NCBI GenBank assembly: GCA_965660625.1
Contig: CBFIAR010000011.1
Span: 48,080 to 112,079, forward strand
Length of the DNA: 64,000 nucleotides
From: Glaciecola sp965660625
GTDB lineage: Bacteria > Pseudomonadota > Gammaproteobacteria > Enterobacterales > Alteromonadaceae
Direction: 5' to 3'
The notes beneath the pieces were generated by a model, which saw only the letters and a list, made by a program, of their open reading frames with translations, ran no database searches and was not told the DNA's origin. Below, piece by piece: positions 35,722-44,431 of the stretch (the stretch's first letter is position 1; each line of letters begins with the position of its first letter). The translations under genes were made by a program, and so were the position numbers.

Positions 35722-36546
35722 ATGAAATATAAATTAACGATAATGTTTGTTAGCCTGGTTGTATTAAGTGCATGCAGTTCACTACTTAGTCTTAATGCTC
35801 ATAAAAATACTGTGTCCAGCAGTCTTATTGATTTTTTATATCCCGAAGAGCGCAGTCGCATGGAGCATTCAGCAGAAATCCCCGTTCTCACACTGCCTGT
35901 AAAAGTGGGACTCGCTTTTGTCCCATCAAAAAATTCGGATCGAAACGGCATAAGTAGAAGTAGCCAAGTTGAATTGCTCGAAAAAGTAAAACAATCATTT
36001 TTGCAATACGATTACATAGACAAAATTGAAATTATCCCAAGTGATTACCTAAAAGGAGGTGAAGGTTTTACCACTTTAGAGCAAGTTTCTCGGTTGTATG
36101 ATGTGGATGTGATGGCACTAGTTTCGTATGACCAAGTGACTCAGTCTCTTGAGAAAAAAGGTGCGTTGTTGTATTGGACTATTGTGGGAATGTACATCAT
36201 CCCAGCAAATGACAATTCGGTGCAAACCTTTGTAGATACTGCTGTTTTTGATGTGAAGAGCAGGAAAATGCTGTTTAGAGCTCCTGGCATAAATACACTA
36301 TCAGAAAGTTCTACAGCGATTAAAATAGATTCGGTATTGGCTAAAAAATCGATGGAAAGTTACACTTTAGCGGTAGCCGATATGAGTAAAAACCTTGATA
36401 TTGAGTTGGCTAATTTTAAAACTCGGGTAAAAGAAGATAAAGTTGCTAAGGTTGAGCGACGCGAAGGCTATGGCGGTGGAAGTGTTTTGTGGTGTACTTT
36501 GTTAGTGTTGGTTTCGACTATTTTGGTGCGACAAAGTCATCGATAG
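35722..36546 (+). CDS. Rhombotarget-type lipoprotein with GlyGly-CTERM-like tail
   Basis: This 274-residue protein has a lipoprotein signal with lipobox LSAC near residue 17. Its C-terminus consists of a Gly-rich motif (GYGGGS), a hydrophobic helix (about 15 residues) and a short basic tail (RQSHR). That layout is the GlyGly-CTERM sorting signal recognised by rhombosortase, an intramembrane rhomboid protease. The body resembles the 'rhombotarget lipoprotein' family. No rhombosortase gene is next to it here. The downstream small membrane protein has no rhomboid Ser motif. Confidence 0.75.
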   Translation: MKYKLTIMFVSLVVLSACSSLLSLNAHKNTVSSSLIDFLYPEERSRMEHSAEIPVLTLPVKVGLAFVPSKNSDRNGISRSSQVELLEKVKQSFLQYDYIDKIEIIPSDYLKGGEGFTTLEQVSRLYDVDVMALVSYDQVTQSLEKKGALLYWTIVGMYIIPANDNSVQTFVDTAVFDVKSRKMLFRAPGINTLSESSTAIKIDSVLAKKSMESYTLAVADMSKNLDIELANFKTRVKEDKVAKVERREGYGGGSVLWCTLLVLVSTILVRQSHR

Positions 36547-36622
36547 CCACAGAGTCGATGGCGATAAGGTCCTTACTGCTTTTATATGGGAATAAATTGA
36601 TATAAACGTGATACTGACACTT

Positions 36623-36640
36623 GCCTCAATTTTTTGAGGC
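36623..36640. terminator. Terminator between convergent genes
   Basis: GCCTCAA and TTGAGGC pair with a four-T loop, followed on the plus strand by a T-rich stretch, between the lipoprotein gene and the small membrane protein gene. Confidence 0.7.
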
Positions 36641-36647
36641 TGCAGTT

Positions 36648-36932
36648 TTATTGGCTATTGTTAAGGCTAGTTTTACGCGGCAGTAAACGGCAAATGAGTA
36701 TTTGTAAATAGCCTAAAATCGACATTATTGTTCCGCATGATAAAACGACTAAGGCTATCATTTTTGATGGGTCACTGTATATATCAACGGCTTTGTCAGA
36801 TATTCCGAAGTGAACCAAAGCGAGTTCTGAATACCAAAGCGCAACACCAGCCATGAAAAGAGTAAAGCCTTTTAGGAAACGCTGCCAGTGCCGCAAGGGC
36901 TCATCGGTTATCTTATCTATCCAATTCTGCAT
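36648..36932 (-). CDS. Small two-helix membrane protein, unknown function
   Basis: This 94-residue protein has two predicted membrane helices (about 23-43 and 58-82) between a charged N-terminus and a basic C-terminal tail (RLLPRKTS). I do not recognise the family. ATG 36932 has AGAGGT about nine bases upstream, supporting a real gene. It lies convergent to the rhombotarget-type lipoprotein and 95 bp downstream of nfuA on the same strand. Confidence 0.6.
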   Translation of the reverse strand: MQNWIDKITDEPLRHWQRFLKGFTLFMAGVALWYSELALVHFGISDKAVDIYSDPSKMIALVVLSCGTIMSILGYLQILICRLLPRKTSLNNSQ

Positions 36933-37027
36933 TTAGCGCGCACCTCTACTTTAGCTTTAGAATAAACTCCACTTACCCTTTTAGGTTAATAAAGTTTATT
37001 GCGTATTACTACTCATTTTTAATATGT

Positions 37028-37606
37028 TTAGTAGTAAGAATGCTCTCCGGCTTCATGTTCAGTTGCGTCTTTAACCGCGGTTATTTCACCAGCAAACTGG
37101 GCCAACATTTGTTTTTCAATGCCATCTTTTAACGTAACGTCTACCATCGAGCAACCGTTGCAACCGCCACCGAATTGCAGTACCGCAGTTCCGTTCTCCG
37201 TGACTTCAACCAAAGCTACTTTGCCGCCGTGACTCGCAAGCCCGGGGTTAACGTCGGTTTCAATCATATAGTTAATTCGCTCAATCAAGCCGGCATCGTC
37301 ACTCAGCTTTTTTGCCTTCGCGTTAGGCGCCTTTAGCGTAAGCTGAGAGCCCATTTGATCTGTAACAAAATCAATTTCTGCTTCTTCTAAGTACGGTGCG
37401 CTTTCTTGGTCAACAACTGCGTTAAAGCCATTAAACGGCAGTGTAAGGTCGGTGGCTTCTACAGCTTCTGGTGGGCAATATGAAACGCCACACTCAGCCG
37501 TTGATGTGCCTGGATTTACCACAAATACTCGAATATTTGTGCCTTCGCCTTGTTGTGATAAAAGCTTACCGAAGTGGGTTTGTGCCGATTCGGATATCGT
37601 GATCAT
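37028..37606 (-). CDS. nfuA: Fe-S biogenesis protein NfuA
   Basis: This 192-residue protein joins an N-terminal A-type scaffold-like domain, lacking the cluster cysteines, to a C-terminal Nfu domain with CNGC (Cys149 and Cys152). It carries a 4Fe-4S cluster to target apoproteins, especially under oxidative stress or iron limitation. In many gammaproteobacteria it lies beside comF and bioH; here the M14 peptidase gene separates them. Confidence 0.96.
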   Translation of the reverse strand: MITISESAQTHFGKLLSQQGEGTNIRVFVVNPGTSTAECGVSYCPPEAVEATDLTLPFNGFNAVVDQESAPYLEEAEIDFVTDQMGSQLTLKAPNAKAKKLSDDAGLIERINYMIETDVNPGLASHGGKVALVEVTENGTAVLQFGGGCNGCSMVDVTLKDGIEKQMLAQFAGEITAVKDATEHEAGEHSYY

Positions 37607-37859
37607 ACTGACCTCCCAAAGTGGAATTAATTTTTGAGCGCCATAATAGCAAAATTACTTGAGTAAAACAGTCAGGTATTGGTGTTTTTACAACTATTTT
37701 ATAATAAATTGGTTTATAGATTAGGAATACAGGGCTCTTACGTATTAGGATATAACAAGGCACGTTGTTATTTTATCAAAACACTTTACAAATTCTATGC
37801 TTGTTTAGTTGTCATCACCATGTACAAGAGTGAAAACGAGCAGTATTAAAGGGATATAT

Positions 37860-40487
37860 ATGTTTAATTTGCAATATTTTAAAAGTCACCGTTTGTTGAC
37901 TACCATGCTAACCATGTTTTGTATTTCGCTTTCGATGCATGCACATGCAATGAGTGACGAAGGAAATGCAGTCGCTACTACCCAAAGGAATAGCGATATC
38001 GACTACCTTCCCAAGGGCCAAAATTACAACAGTGTTATACCGCTTCCTTCCGATGTGCTCGGTTATTCGGTCGGCACATGGCATGTGCGCCATGATCAAC
38101 TCGTCAACTATATGTATGCGCTAGCTGAAGCATCAGACCGAGTTACGATTAAGGAAATTGGTCGCACCCATGAGCATCGTCCTTTATTGCACTTAACGAT
38201 TACAAGTCCTGCTAACCATGTCAATATTGAGCAACTCAAAGCCGATCATGTGGCAAGAATCGACTCTGGACAATCAGCTCCTGCCGACGCCCCCTTAATT
38301 ATAAACATGGGTTACAGCGTGCACGGTAATGAACCATCAGGAGCAAATGCATCAATGTTAGTGGCGTATCATTTAGCCGCTTCGAACAGTCCAGAAGTAC
38401 ACAAATTATTAAGTGAAAACATTATTTTACTCGACCCATCATTAAATCCCGACGGACTTTCGCGCTTTGCACAATGGGCAAACTCGCATAAAGGTGAAAC
38501 CTTAGTCAGTGATAAATTGCACCGAGAACATAGAGAGCATTGGCCTTCTGGCAGAACTAACCATTATTGGTTTGACTTAAATCGAGATTGGTTATTACTC
38601 ACTCACCCAGAAAGTCGTGCTCGCATTGCTCAATTTCATCAGTGGCGCCCACATGTATTAACAGACTTTCACGAAATGGGAACAGACAGCACGTACTTTT
38701 TTCAACCAGGTATTTCCGCTCGCAAAAACCCATGGACACCCGATACTAACGTAACTTTAACTGCCGCTTTAGGTGATTTTCATGCGCAAGCATTAGATGG
38801 CGAAAAGCAGTTGTATTTTACGCAAGAAAGCTTTGATGATTTTTACTATGGAAAAGGATCAACTTACCCAGATGCGCACGGCAGTATTGGTATTTTATTC
38901 GAGCAGGCAAGCAGTCGCGGACATCTGCAAGAGTCTGTTAATGGCTTATTAAGCTTTCCTGATACTATTCAAAATCAAGTGACTACGTCGTTATCCACTT
39001 TTGCTGGTTCATTGGCGAATAAAAGCGCAATTTTGGCGTATCAAAAACAGTTTTATTTGGATACCCAAAAGCTGATCAAAGATGACAAGATCAGTGCTTT
39101 TGTAATTCAAGGGAACTTAGACCAGAGCAGATTTGAACGCGTACAAGAAATGTTAACATCGCATCAAATTGATTTCTCTATTGTAACAAAAAATGCAGAG
39201 GTGAATGGGTTGGAACTAGCAGCCAATAATGCATTAGTGGTGCCTGCCAATCAAACACAATATCGCCTTATTCGCTCCTTATTTTCTGAACGTCAACGCT
39301 TTACTGATAATACATTTTATGACGTGTCGAATTGGAACTTGCCATTGGCATTCAACTTAAATTACGCAAGCTTAAGTAAGTCAGACATGCGCAAGTTATC
39401 AACTGAAAAATCGGTTGCCCGCAAAATTGCACAAACTACCTTGGATGCAAACATGTATGCGTTTGCCTTCGAATGGCATGATTATGACTCTCCAGCTTTG
39501 CTGCAATATTTGTTGACGCATAAGGTACAAGTGAGAGTTGCCGGGGCTGATTTTACGGCCCAAGTTGCGGCGGCTGGAACAACACTGTCAAGAGACTTCT
39601 CTAAAGGCGCAATTGTTATTCCGATGGCACTGGAACAGCCTAGTAATTTGGTCGATCTTTTGTCAGGACAAGCGGAAAAACTCAACATTGATGTATACAA
39701 TGTCGCGTCGGGTCTTACGTCGAAAGGAATCGATTTAGGTAGTAGACATTTTGCTCCTGTTACTCTGCCAAAAGTATTATTAATTGGCGGCAAAGGAACA
39801 TCGCAATATGAAGTGGGCGAAATTTGGCATTATTTGGATACACGCTTAGGTTTGCCTGCAACACTGTTAGACTTATCTGATTTAAATGGCAGAGATATTT
39901 CACGATACACCCACCTTATTTTTGCCTCAGGTACCTATACCTCAGTTAATGATGAAACCGCAGCATCTATAAAAGAATGGGTAAAAAAGGGTGGCGTGTT
40001 AGTTGGCCAAAAATCTGCAGTTCGCTGGTTTAGTCAGAAAAAGTGGATTGACAACAATGTGATAGCAAACAGCAAAGTTGATGAGGCGTTTAGCACTGAC
40101 GGTCTTAGTTTTGGTGATAAAGATGCACTAGCAGCTAAGAAATTAATTGCGGGTTCGGTTTATCGTGCGGATGTTGATCTTAGCCATCCACTGATGTTTG
40201 GTTTTGAAGACAGTAAGTTGCCGTTATTTAAAACTTCCAATATGGTAATGAATGCGTCCGATAACCCGTTCAACGAAGTTGCCACTTATCAAGACAAGCC
40301 ACTGGTAGCAGGTTATACCGCTGATGAGCTTCAAAAGCTGATTGGTAAAACAACGGCAATTGTTGTTAAGCCTCTAGGTAAAGGAGCGGTAATTGGCTTT
40401 GTGGATAATATCCATTTCCGTGGCTATTGGGATGGCACAAATAAGCTCATGGCAAATAGTATATACATGGCATCGCTCATTAACTAA
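37860..40487 (+). CDS. Secreted M14 family zinc carboxypeptidase
   Basis: This 875-residue protein starts at ATG 37860 with AAAGGGA upstream, and has a signal peptide ending in HAHA (about residue 30). The M14 domain has HGNEPSG (first zinc ligands), DLNRDW, TDFHEMG and the catalytic-Glu region GILFEQASSRG. A long C-terminal half contains a class I glutamine-amidotransferase-like part (KVLLIGGKGTSQYEVGEIW), as seen in large marine M14 peptidases. It probably acts on peptides in the periplasm or outside the cell. It appears inserted between nfuA and comF. Confidence 0.9.
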   Translation: MFNLQYFKSHRLLTTMLTMFCISLSMHAHAMSDEGNAVATTQRNSDIDYLPKGQNYNSVIPLPSDVLGYSVGTWHVRHDQLVNYMYALAEASDRVTIKEIGRTHEHRPLLHLTITSPANHVNIEQLKADHVARIDSGQSAPADAPLIINMGYSVHGNEPSGANASMLVAYHLAASNSPEVHKLLSENIILLDPSLNPDGLSRFAQWANSHKGETLVSDKLHREHREHWPSGRTNHYWFDLNRDWLLLTHPESRARIAQFHQWRPHVLTDFHEMGTDSTYFFQPGISARKNPWTPDTNVTLTAALGDFHAQALDGEKQLYFTQESFDDFYYGKGSTYPDAHGSIGILFEQASSRGHLQESVNGLLSFPDTIQNQVTTSLSTFAGSLANKSAILAYQKQFYLDTQKLIKDDKISAFVIQGNLDQSRFERVQEMLTSHQIDFSIVTKNAEVNGLELAANNALVVPANQTQYRLIRSLFSERQRFTDNTFYDVSNWNLPLAFNLNYASLSKSDMRKLSTEKSVARKIAQTTLDANMYAFAFEWHDYDSPALLQYLLTHKVQVRVAGADFTAQVAAAGTTLSRDFSKGAIVIPMALEQPSNLVDLLSGQAEKLNIDVYNVASGLTSKGIDLGSRHFAPVTLPKVLLIGGKGTSQYEVGEIWHYLDTRLGLPATLLDLSDLNGRDISRYTHLIFASGTYTSVNDETAASIKEWVKKGGVLVGQKSAVRWFSQKKWIDNNVIANSKVDEAFSTDGLSFGDKDALAAKKLIAGSVYRADVDLSHPLMFGFEDSKLPLFKTSNMVMNASDNPFNEVATYQDKPLVAGYTADELQKLIGKTTAIVVKPLGKGAVIGFVDNIHFRGYWDGTNKLMANSIYMASLIN

Positions 40488-40523
40488 GCGGCTAAACTAT
40501 AATTTGTTATAAGTGCTCGACAC

Positions 40524-40572
40524 AAGCACTCTAGGCATTCAATATTACGCGTTGTCATTAGGGTGCTTTTTT
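40524..40572 (+). terminator. Terminator after the M14 peptidase gene
   Basis: AAGCACTCTA (40524-40533) pairs with TAGGGTGCTT (40559-40568), ten bases with one G-T, followed by TTTT. The same left arm can also pair with an overlapping AGTGCT at 40512, giving an alternative smaller hairpin. Confidence 0.65.
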
Positions 40573-40584
40573 ATGTCTCAGCGC

Positions 40585-41433
40585 TTATTTTAATAGTGTA
40601 ATGGCCATAGTCCAAACCGTGATTTTCACATTCGGATTATGCTTTTTAATGGCATTGCAAACTGCGTTGATTGTGACTCCGGTGGTAATGACATCGTCTA
40701 TCAGTCCGAGGTGCTGAACAGTGATGATAGAATCACATTTAAATGCATTGCTGACATTTTCAATCCGTTGTTGTTTATCCAATTCGGATTGCGCCTGGGT
40801 ATGTTTGACTCTTTGCACAATGACTTCATTGGGGATAAGTGTGCCTTTACTTAACCATTCACTAAGCAATTGAGCTTGGTTACATTCACGTTTCCAATAG
40901 CGTTTGTTTGATAGCGGCACGGGAACCAGCAGCTGTGGAATCAGCGGTTGTTTGCATGCGTCTTGAGACGAGTTTGCTATTTCTGCATTTGCCTGCCTCC
41001 TTAAGGACGAATACACGAAATGCATAAATAAACATGCCAATGCGCGAGCTGCCACTGATTGGTGGCCAAACTTCATATCTAAAATGAGTTTATCGAGGGG
41101 CCAAACGTAATTATCAATAGCATATAAATGATCGTAATTCGGGGTGTCTAAGTTTTTCAATGTAGCAGGATTACGTAATAAATCTAATGTGGATGAGGGG
41201 TGTTGGCCAAATCCTATTTCTGCCAGTCTATCGAGACAGAATTGACAGATAATTGAAGCACAATATTGATGACACAAATAACAGTGTTGGTGGCCAAATG
41301 TACGCTTTAATTTTGGCCTCACTTGCTTGTTATAGAGCGAGGAAATTCGCTGCATAAAACGTGTTAGCTGTGCTAGCCTAATTCCCAACGCTGTGCTTGG
41401 CTTGTTGTTCATGCTCAATAAATATAATCTCAT
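40585..41433 (-). CDS. comF: ComF/GntX family phosphoribosyltransferase-like protein
   Basis: This 282-residue protein has a zinc-finger-like N-terminus (CYLCHQYC...CQFC) and a phosphoribosyltransferase domain with the PRPP loop LIDDVITTGVT. Family members take part in DNA uptake and use of external DNA (ComF/GntX); the biochemical role is poorly known. It is divergent from bioH with 35 bp between them, the usual arrangement. A second ATG at 41412 is also possible. Confidence 0.9.
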   Translation of the reverse strand: MRLYLLSMNNKPSTALGIRLAQLTRFMQRISSLYNKQVRPKLKRTFGHQHCYLCHQYCASIICQFCLDRLAEIGFGQHPSSTLDLLRNPATLKNLDTPNYDHLYAIDNYVWPLDKLILDMKFGHQSVAARALACLFMHFVYSSLRRQANAEIANSSQDACKQPLIPQLLVPVPLSNKRYWKRECNQAQLLSEWLSKGTLIPNEVIVQRVKHTQAQSELDKQQRIENVSNAFKCDSIITVQHLGLIDDVITTGVTINAVCNAIKKHNPNVKITVWTMAITLLK

Positions 41434-41468
41434 TCTGAAAATTTCGTCCTCATGGATATAAGACTAAC

Positions 41469-42293
41469 ATGACTCTACATTCAAATAATCTGACCAAAAG
41501 TATCGAAATCAATATTGGGTTTATGCACGGTTGGGGCATGAACTCGGGTGCTTTTATGCAGCTAATTGATACTCTGAAAGGGCAACTGGTTGAGCGTTGT
41601 TCACGCGACACACGACGCATTAATTTTTACACTATCAGTTTGCCTGGGCATGGCGAAAAGCATGATCTCATGCCTGAGCCTTTCGACTTGCCCAGTATCG
41701 CAAATGCCATGAGTTCAGAGATTAAGGAAAACTCGATTTTGATCGGGTGGTCATTAGGCGGTTTGGTCGCACAATACTTAGCCAGCAAACAACACCCAAA
41801 TTTGCGTGGTTTAATGACAGTGGCTTCGACACCTAAATTTCAGATGACTTACGATTGGTACGGCGTAAAACCAGAGGTTTTAGCCATGTTTATGAGTCAA
41901 TTGAAACAAAATCATCACAAGACCCTAACGCGTTTTTTAGCGATTCAAATGATGGGCGTTGCAAATGCGAAAACATTGATTAAAGAAATCACGAACGCGA
42001 TTGATATTTATCCAGCACCGAATATCAACGCGCTCTCTTGTGGCTTGAAAATTTTGCAAAATGCAGATATCAGGCACAACCTTAGGGATATAAAAATACC
42101 CACGCTGCGCACTTACGGGAGACTCGATAGCCTTGTGCCTTACAAATCTATTAATGCGATACAGCGCTTACAACCAGAAAGCCGTCATTTGATCTTTAAA
42201 CATGCGTCTCATGCACCTTTTCTTACTGACGCCACTGAGTTTTCGAAGCACGTTATGGATTTTGTATGCGAGGTGTATGCTTTAACGCCATGA
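41469..42293 (+). CDS. bioH: Pimeloyl-[acyl-carrier protein] methyl ester esterase BioH
   Basis: This 274-residue alpha/beta hydrolase has the triad Ser95 (GWSLGG), an Asp in YGRLDSLVP and a His in HASHAPFLT. The motif MHGWGMNSGAF near the N-terminus is typical of BioH. It removes the methyl group from pimeloyl-ACP methyl ester, ending pimelate assembly for biotin. Position beside comF supports the call. It is slightly longer than E. coli BioH (256). Confidence 0.88.
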   Translation: MTLHSNNLTKSIEINIGFMHGWGMNSGAFMQLIDTLKGQLVERCSRDTRRINFYTISLPGHGEKHDLMPEPFDLPSIANAMSSEIKENSILIGWSLGGLVAQYLASKQHPNLRGLMTVASTPKFQMTYDWYGVKPEVLAMFMSQLKQNHHKTLTRFLAIQMMGVANAKTLIKEITNAIDIYPAPNINALSCGLKILQNADIRHNLRDIKIPTLRTYGRLDSLVPYKSINAIQRLQPESRHLIFKHASHAPFLTDATEFSKHVMDFVCEVYALTP

Positions 42294-42326
42294 TTATCAT
42301 AAAAAAATAAAATTGTAAAAAATTAC

Positions 42327-42353
42327 TAAAGTAATTCAGAATAATGCCGATAA
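42327..42353 (+). promoter_or_regulatory. Sigma28 (FliA) promoter
   Basis: TAAA, fifteen bases, GCCGATAA matches the flagellar sigma28 consensus at -35 and -10 with exact spacing. Transcription would start near 42360, about 105 bases before the small flagellum-linked gene. Confidence 0.75.
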
Positions 42354-42464
42354 CTTTGATACGGCCAGTTGTATGGCGATAACTGTTTCATTATCGCGTT
42401 GCAATCAACTCATTGAAAAGCAGAAAATGGATACCTGCACCCTTTAGCAAAGAGGCTCTAAAAA

Positions 42465-42722
42465 ATGACAAATGGTATTGATACTAGCAATTTATCAAGC
42501 GCCTTATACGCGGGTGTTAAAGGCTATAATCAGGGAGCGGAGCTAGTCAGGCAGGCCACCCTTGACTTGTCGTCAGCGAATAATCCAAATCGTGAAAAGC
42601 CAATAAATATTAATCAGAGTGCCGTGGAACTCATTTCGGGTAACCTGCAGGCGGAAGCTTCAGCGAGGGTAATTAAAACTGCTGATAGTACACTGGGCAC
42701 AATTATAGACACTTTTGCCTAA
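42465..42722 (+). CDS. Small protein with flagellar rod/hook-like sequence
   Basis: This 85-residue protein resembles the terminal helices of flagellar rod and hook proteins: an N-terminal segment (SSALYAGVKGYNQGAELV) and a C-terminal one (LISGNLQAEASARVIKTADSTLGTIID). It has no signal peptide and no central domain. A FliA-type promoter upstream supports a flagellar link. It is followed after 71 bp by the SprA-type metalloprotease gene, a pairing I believe recurs in related genomes. A role in flagellar assembly is inferred. Confidence 0.7.
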   Translation: MTNGIDTSNLSSALYAGVKGYNQGAELVRQATLDLSSANNPNREKPININQSAVELISGNLQAEASARVIKTADSTLGTIIDTFA

Positions 42723-42793
42723 GCGGCAGATTATGGCGTTTATTAACCCAATAAGCCAAATAAACTAAATAAGACGAGAAAATAAAAGTATAA

Positions 42794-43663
42794 ATGAATA
42801 TTGTAACGCCCATACCAAATAGCTTTGGCTATCCTACCAATAGTGTAGGAACGGACAGTGTGCGTCGAGAAAATGTGCTACGTGAAGCTATTCCCTCAGT
42901 AACGCAAGGTGATAAAAGTGCCGCTGAAAAGGGTCTTGGCAACGATGGTGACCGCAACAAGCAAGCTGCTAATCAGGCAAATTTACTGCAAAATCCTACT
43001 TATGACCGGCCATCAGTCAACCAATCCCTAGCTGAAAACTTCAATGGCGAAGCCGGCAAAGATAATGCGAATCAACAGAGTGCGGGCAAAGAAGGAGCCG
43101 AGTCAAAGCAGGAACAGCAGCAACAGCAAAGCGAAGATAAGAAAATTGCGGAACTGAAAGAGCGCGACCGCGAGGTACGCATACATGAGCAGGCGCACGC
43201 CGCCGTGGGCGGTCAGTATGCAGGAGCGCCGTCATTCGAATATGAAACAGGCCCTGACAATCAACGTTATGCGATTGGTGGTGAGGTCTCGATAGATGTT
43301 TCAAATGAGAACACACCTGAAGAAACAATCCTTAAAATGCAGCAAGTTAAGGCTGCTGCACTAGCCCCAGCAGAACCTTCGTCGCAAGATTACAAAGTAG
43401 CGAGCGATGCGACTCAAAAAGAGCAAAATGCGCGCAGTGAACTGGCAAAGAAGCGCAGCTCAGATGCCTCATCCTTGTTAGTCAATGAGTCTCCAGCGAG
43501 CTTAAAAACTCAAAAAGGCGAAGCAGTTGGTGGCGAAGGTCAACATGTTTTGAGAACCGATTCGGAATTGAGTGCGCAGGCACAGAAAACAGCCGCAGTT
43601 GTGAGTGGCTTTTATGCTGGTGTTGCAATGCAATCACAAAGCAGTATTAACTTTTCAGCATAG
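42794..43663 (+). CDS. SprA-related putative metalloprotease
   Basis: This 289-residue protein has a low-complexity, Gln- and Ala-rich N-terminal half (about 1-115) and a conserved centre containing HEQAH (an HExxH zinc motif), followed by VGGQYAGAPSFEYETGPDNQRYAIGGEVSIDV. This matches the SprA-related/CJM1_0395 family of putative metalloproteases. There is no signal peptide. It may share the sigma28 transcript with the preceding gene. The function is unproven. Confidence 0.82.
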   Translation: MNIVTPIPNSFGYPTNSVGTDSVRRENVLREAIPSVTQGDKSAAEKGLGNDGDRNKQAANQANLLQNPTYDRPSVNQSLAENFNGEAGKDNANQQSAGKEGAESKQEQQQQQSEDKKIAELKERDREVRIHEQAHAAVGGQYAGAPSFEYETGPDNQRYAIGGEVSIDVSNENTPEETILKMQQVKAAALAPAEPSSQDYKVASDATQKEQNARSELAKKRSSDASSLLVNESPASLKTQKGEAVGGEGQHVLRTDSELSAQAQKTAAVVSGFYAGVAMQSQSSINFSA

Positions 43664-43801
43664 CTGTCGGTAGTTATACTGATGCAGGGCTTTCAATGCG
43701 GCAAAAAGGCTTGAAGTCCGCCCCAAACTCAACTGAAATATAGTGTGCTTTAAAACCAGTTTCTATAAAATAGGCTGTCTTTAATTTAAGGCTGGGACAC
43801 T

Positions 43802-44278
43802 ATGAGAAAAATCATCATTTTTGGAAACTCAGGCTCAGGTAAATCCACATTAGCCACAAAACTCCGAAAGAAAGGTTTAACTCATCTTGATTTGGACATT
43901 CTAGCTTGGCTTCCCTCGGATCCTCCTCAACGCAGACCCATACAAGAAGTAAGTTATGAAATTCAAACTTTTATGCGAGAAACATCAGAATGGGTTGTGG
44001 AAGGTTGTTATAGCGACTTACTCGAGTTAGTAAAACCTTTTGCGAGCGAAGCCATATTTTTGAATCTACCTACTCGACTTTGTATTGAGAACGCTAGAAA
44101 AAGGTCATGGGAATCTCATAAATATGAGTCAAAAGAAGCTCAAAATGAAAATTTAGCAATGTTGCTAGACTGGATCGCTGATTATACCGTCAGAGACGAC
44201 GCCCTGTCGTATCGAGCTCACCGAGCATTGTATGACAACTTTCCTGGAAAAAAGACAGAGATTCTTGGCAATCAATAA
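43802..44278 (+). CDS. P-loop kinase (adenylate/shikimate kinase-like, FlaR-type)
   Basis: This 158-residue protein has Walker A GNSGSGKS (residues 8-15) and the acidic segment LDLDILAW typical of 'DNA topology modulation protein FlaR'-like small kinases. The substrate is unknown. It is about the family's usual length (160-180). It has no close operon partner. Confidence 0.82.
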   Translation: MRKIIIFGNSGSGKSTLATKLRKKGLTHLDLDILAWLPSDPPQRRPIQEVSYEIQTFMRETSEWVVEGCYSDLLELVKPFASEAIFLNLPTRLCIENARKRSWESHKYESKEAQNENLAMLLDWIADYTVRDDALSYRAHRALYDNFPGKKTEILGNQ

Positions 44279-44431
44279 AGCTGTGTGCGCTAAACCCAAC
44301 ATCGGGTTCTAAAAGCTCTATTGTCATTAAATTGAAAGAAGAGAACATGCCTACATTTGCCAGAGTGATTGAGTAAACAGCCAATTTCGTTTATGCTTTT
44401 TCGAATATTGAAGAAAAAAAGCTGTTTCAAC

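Noticed and set aside
42318..42333. AATTAC-TAAA-GTAATT inverted repeat as a bioH terminator.
   Set aside because: Weak AT-only stem without a T run; the sequence is better explained as part of the sigma28 promoter region.
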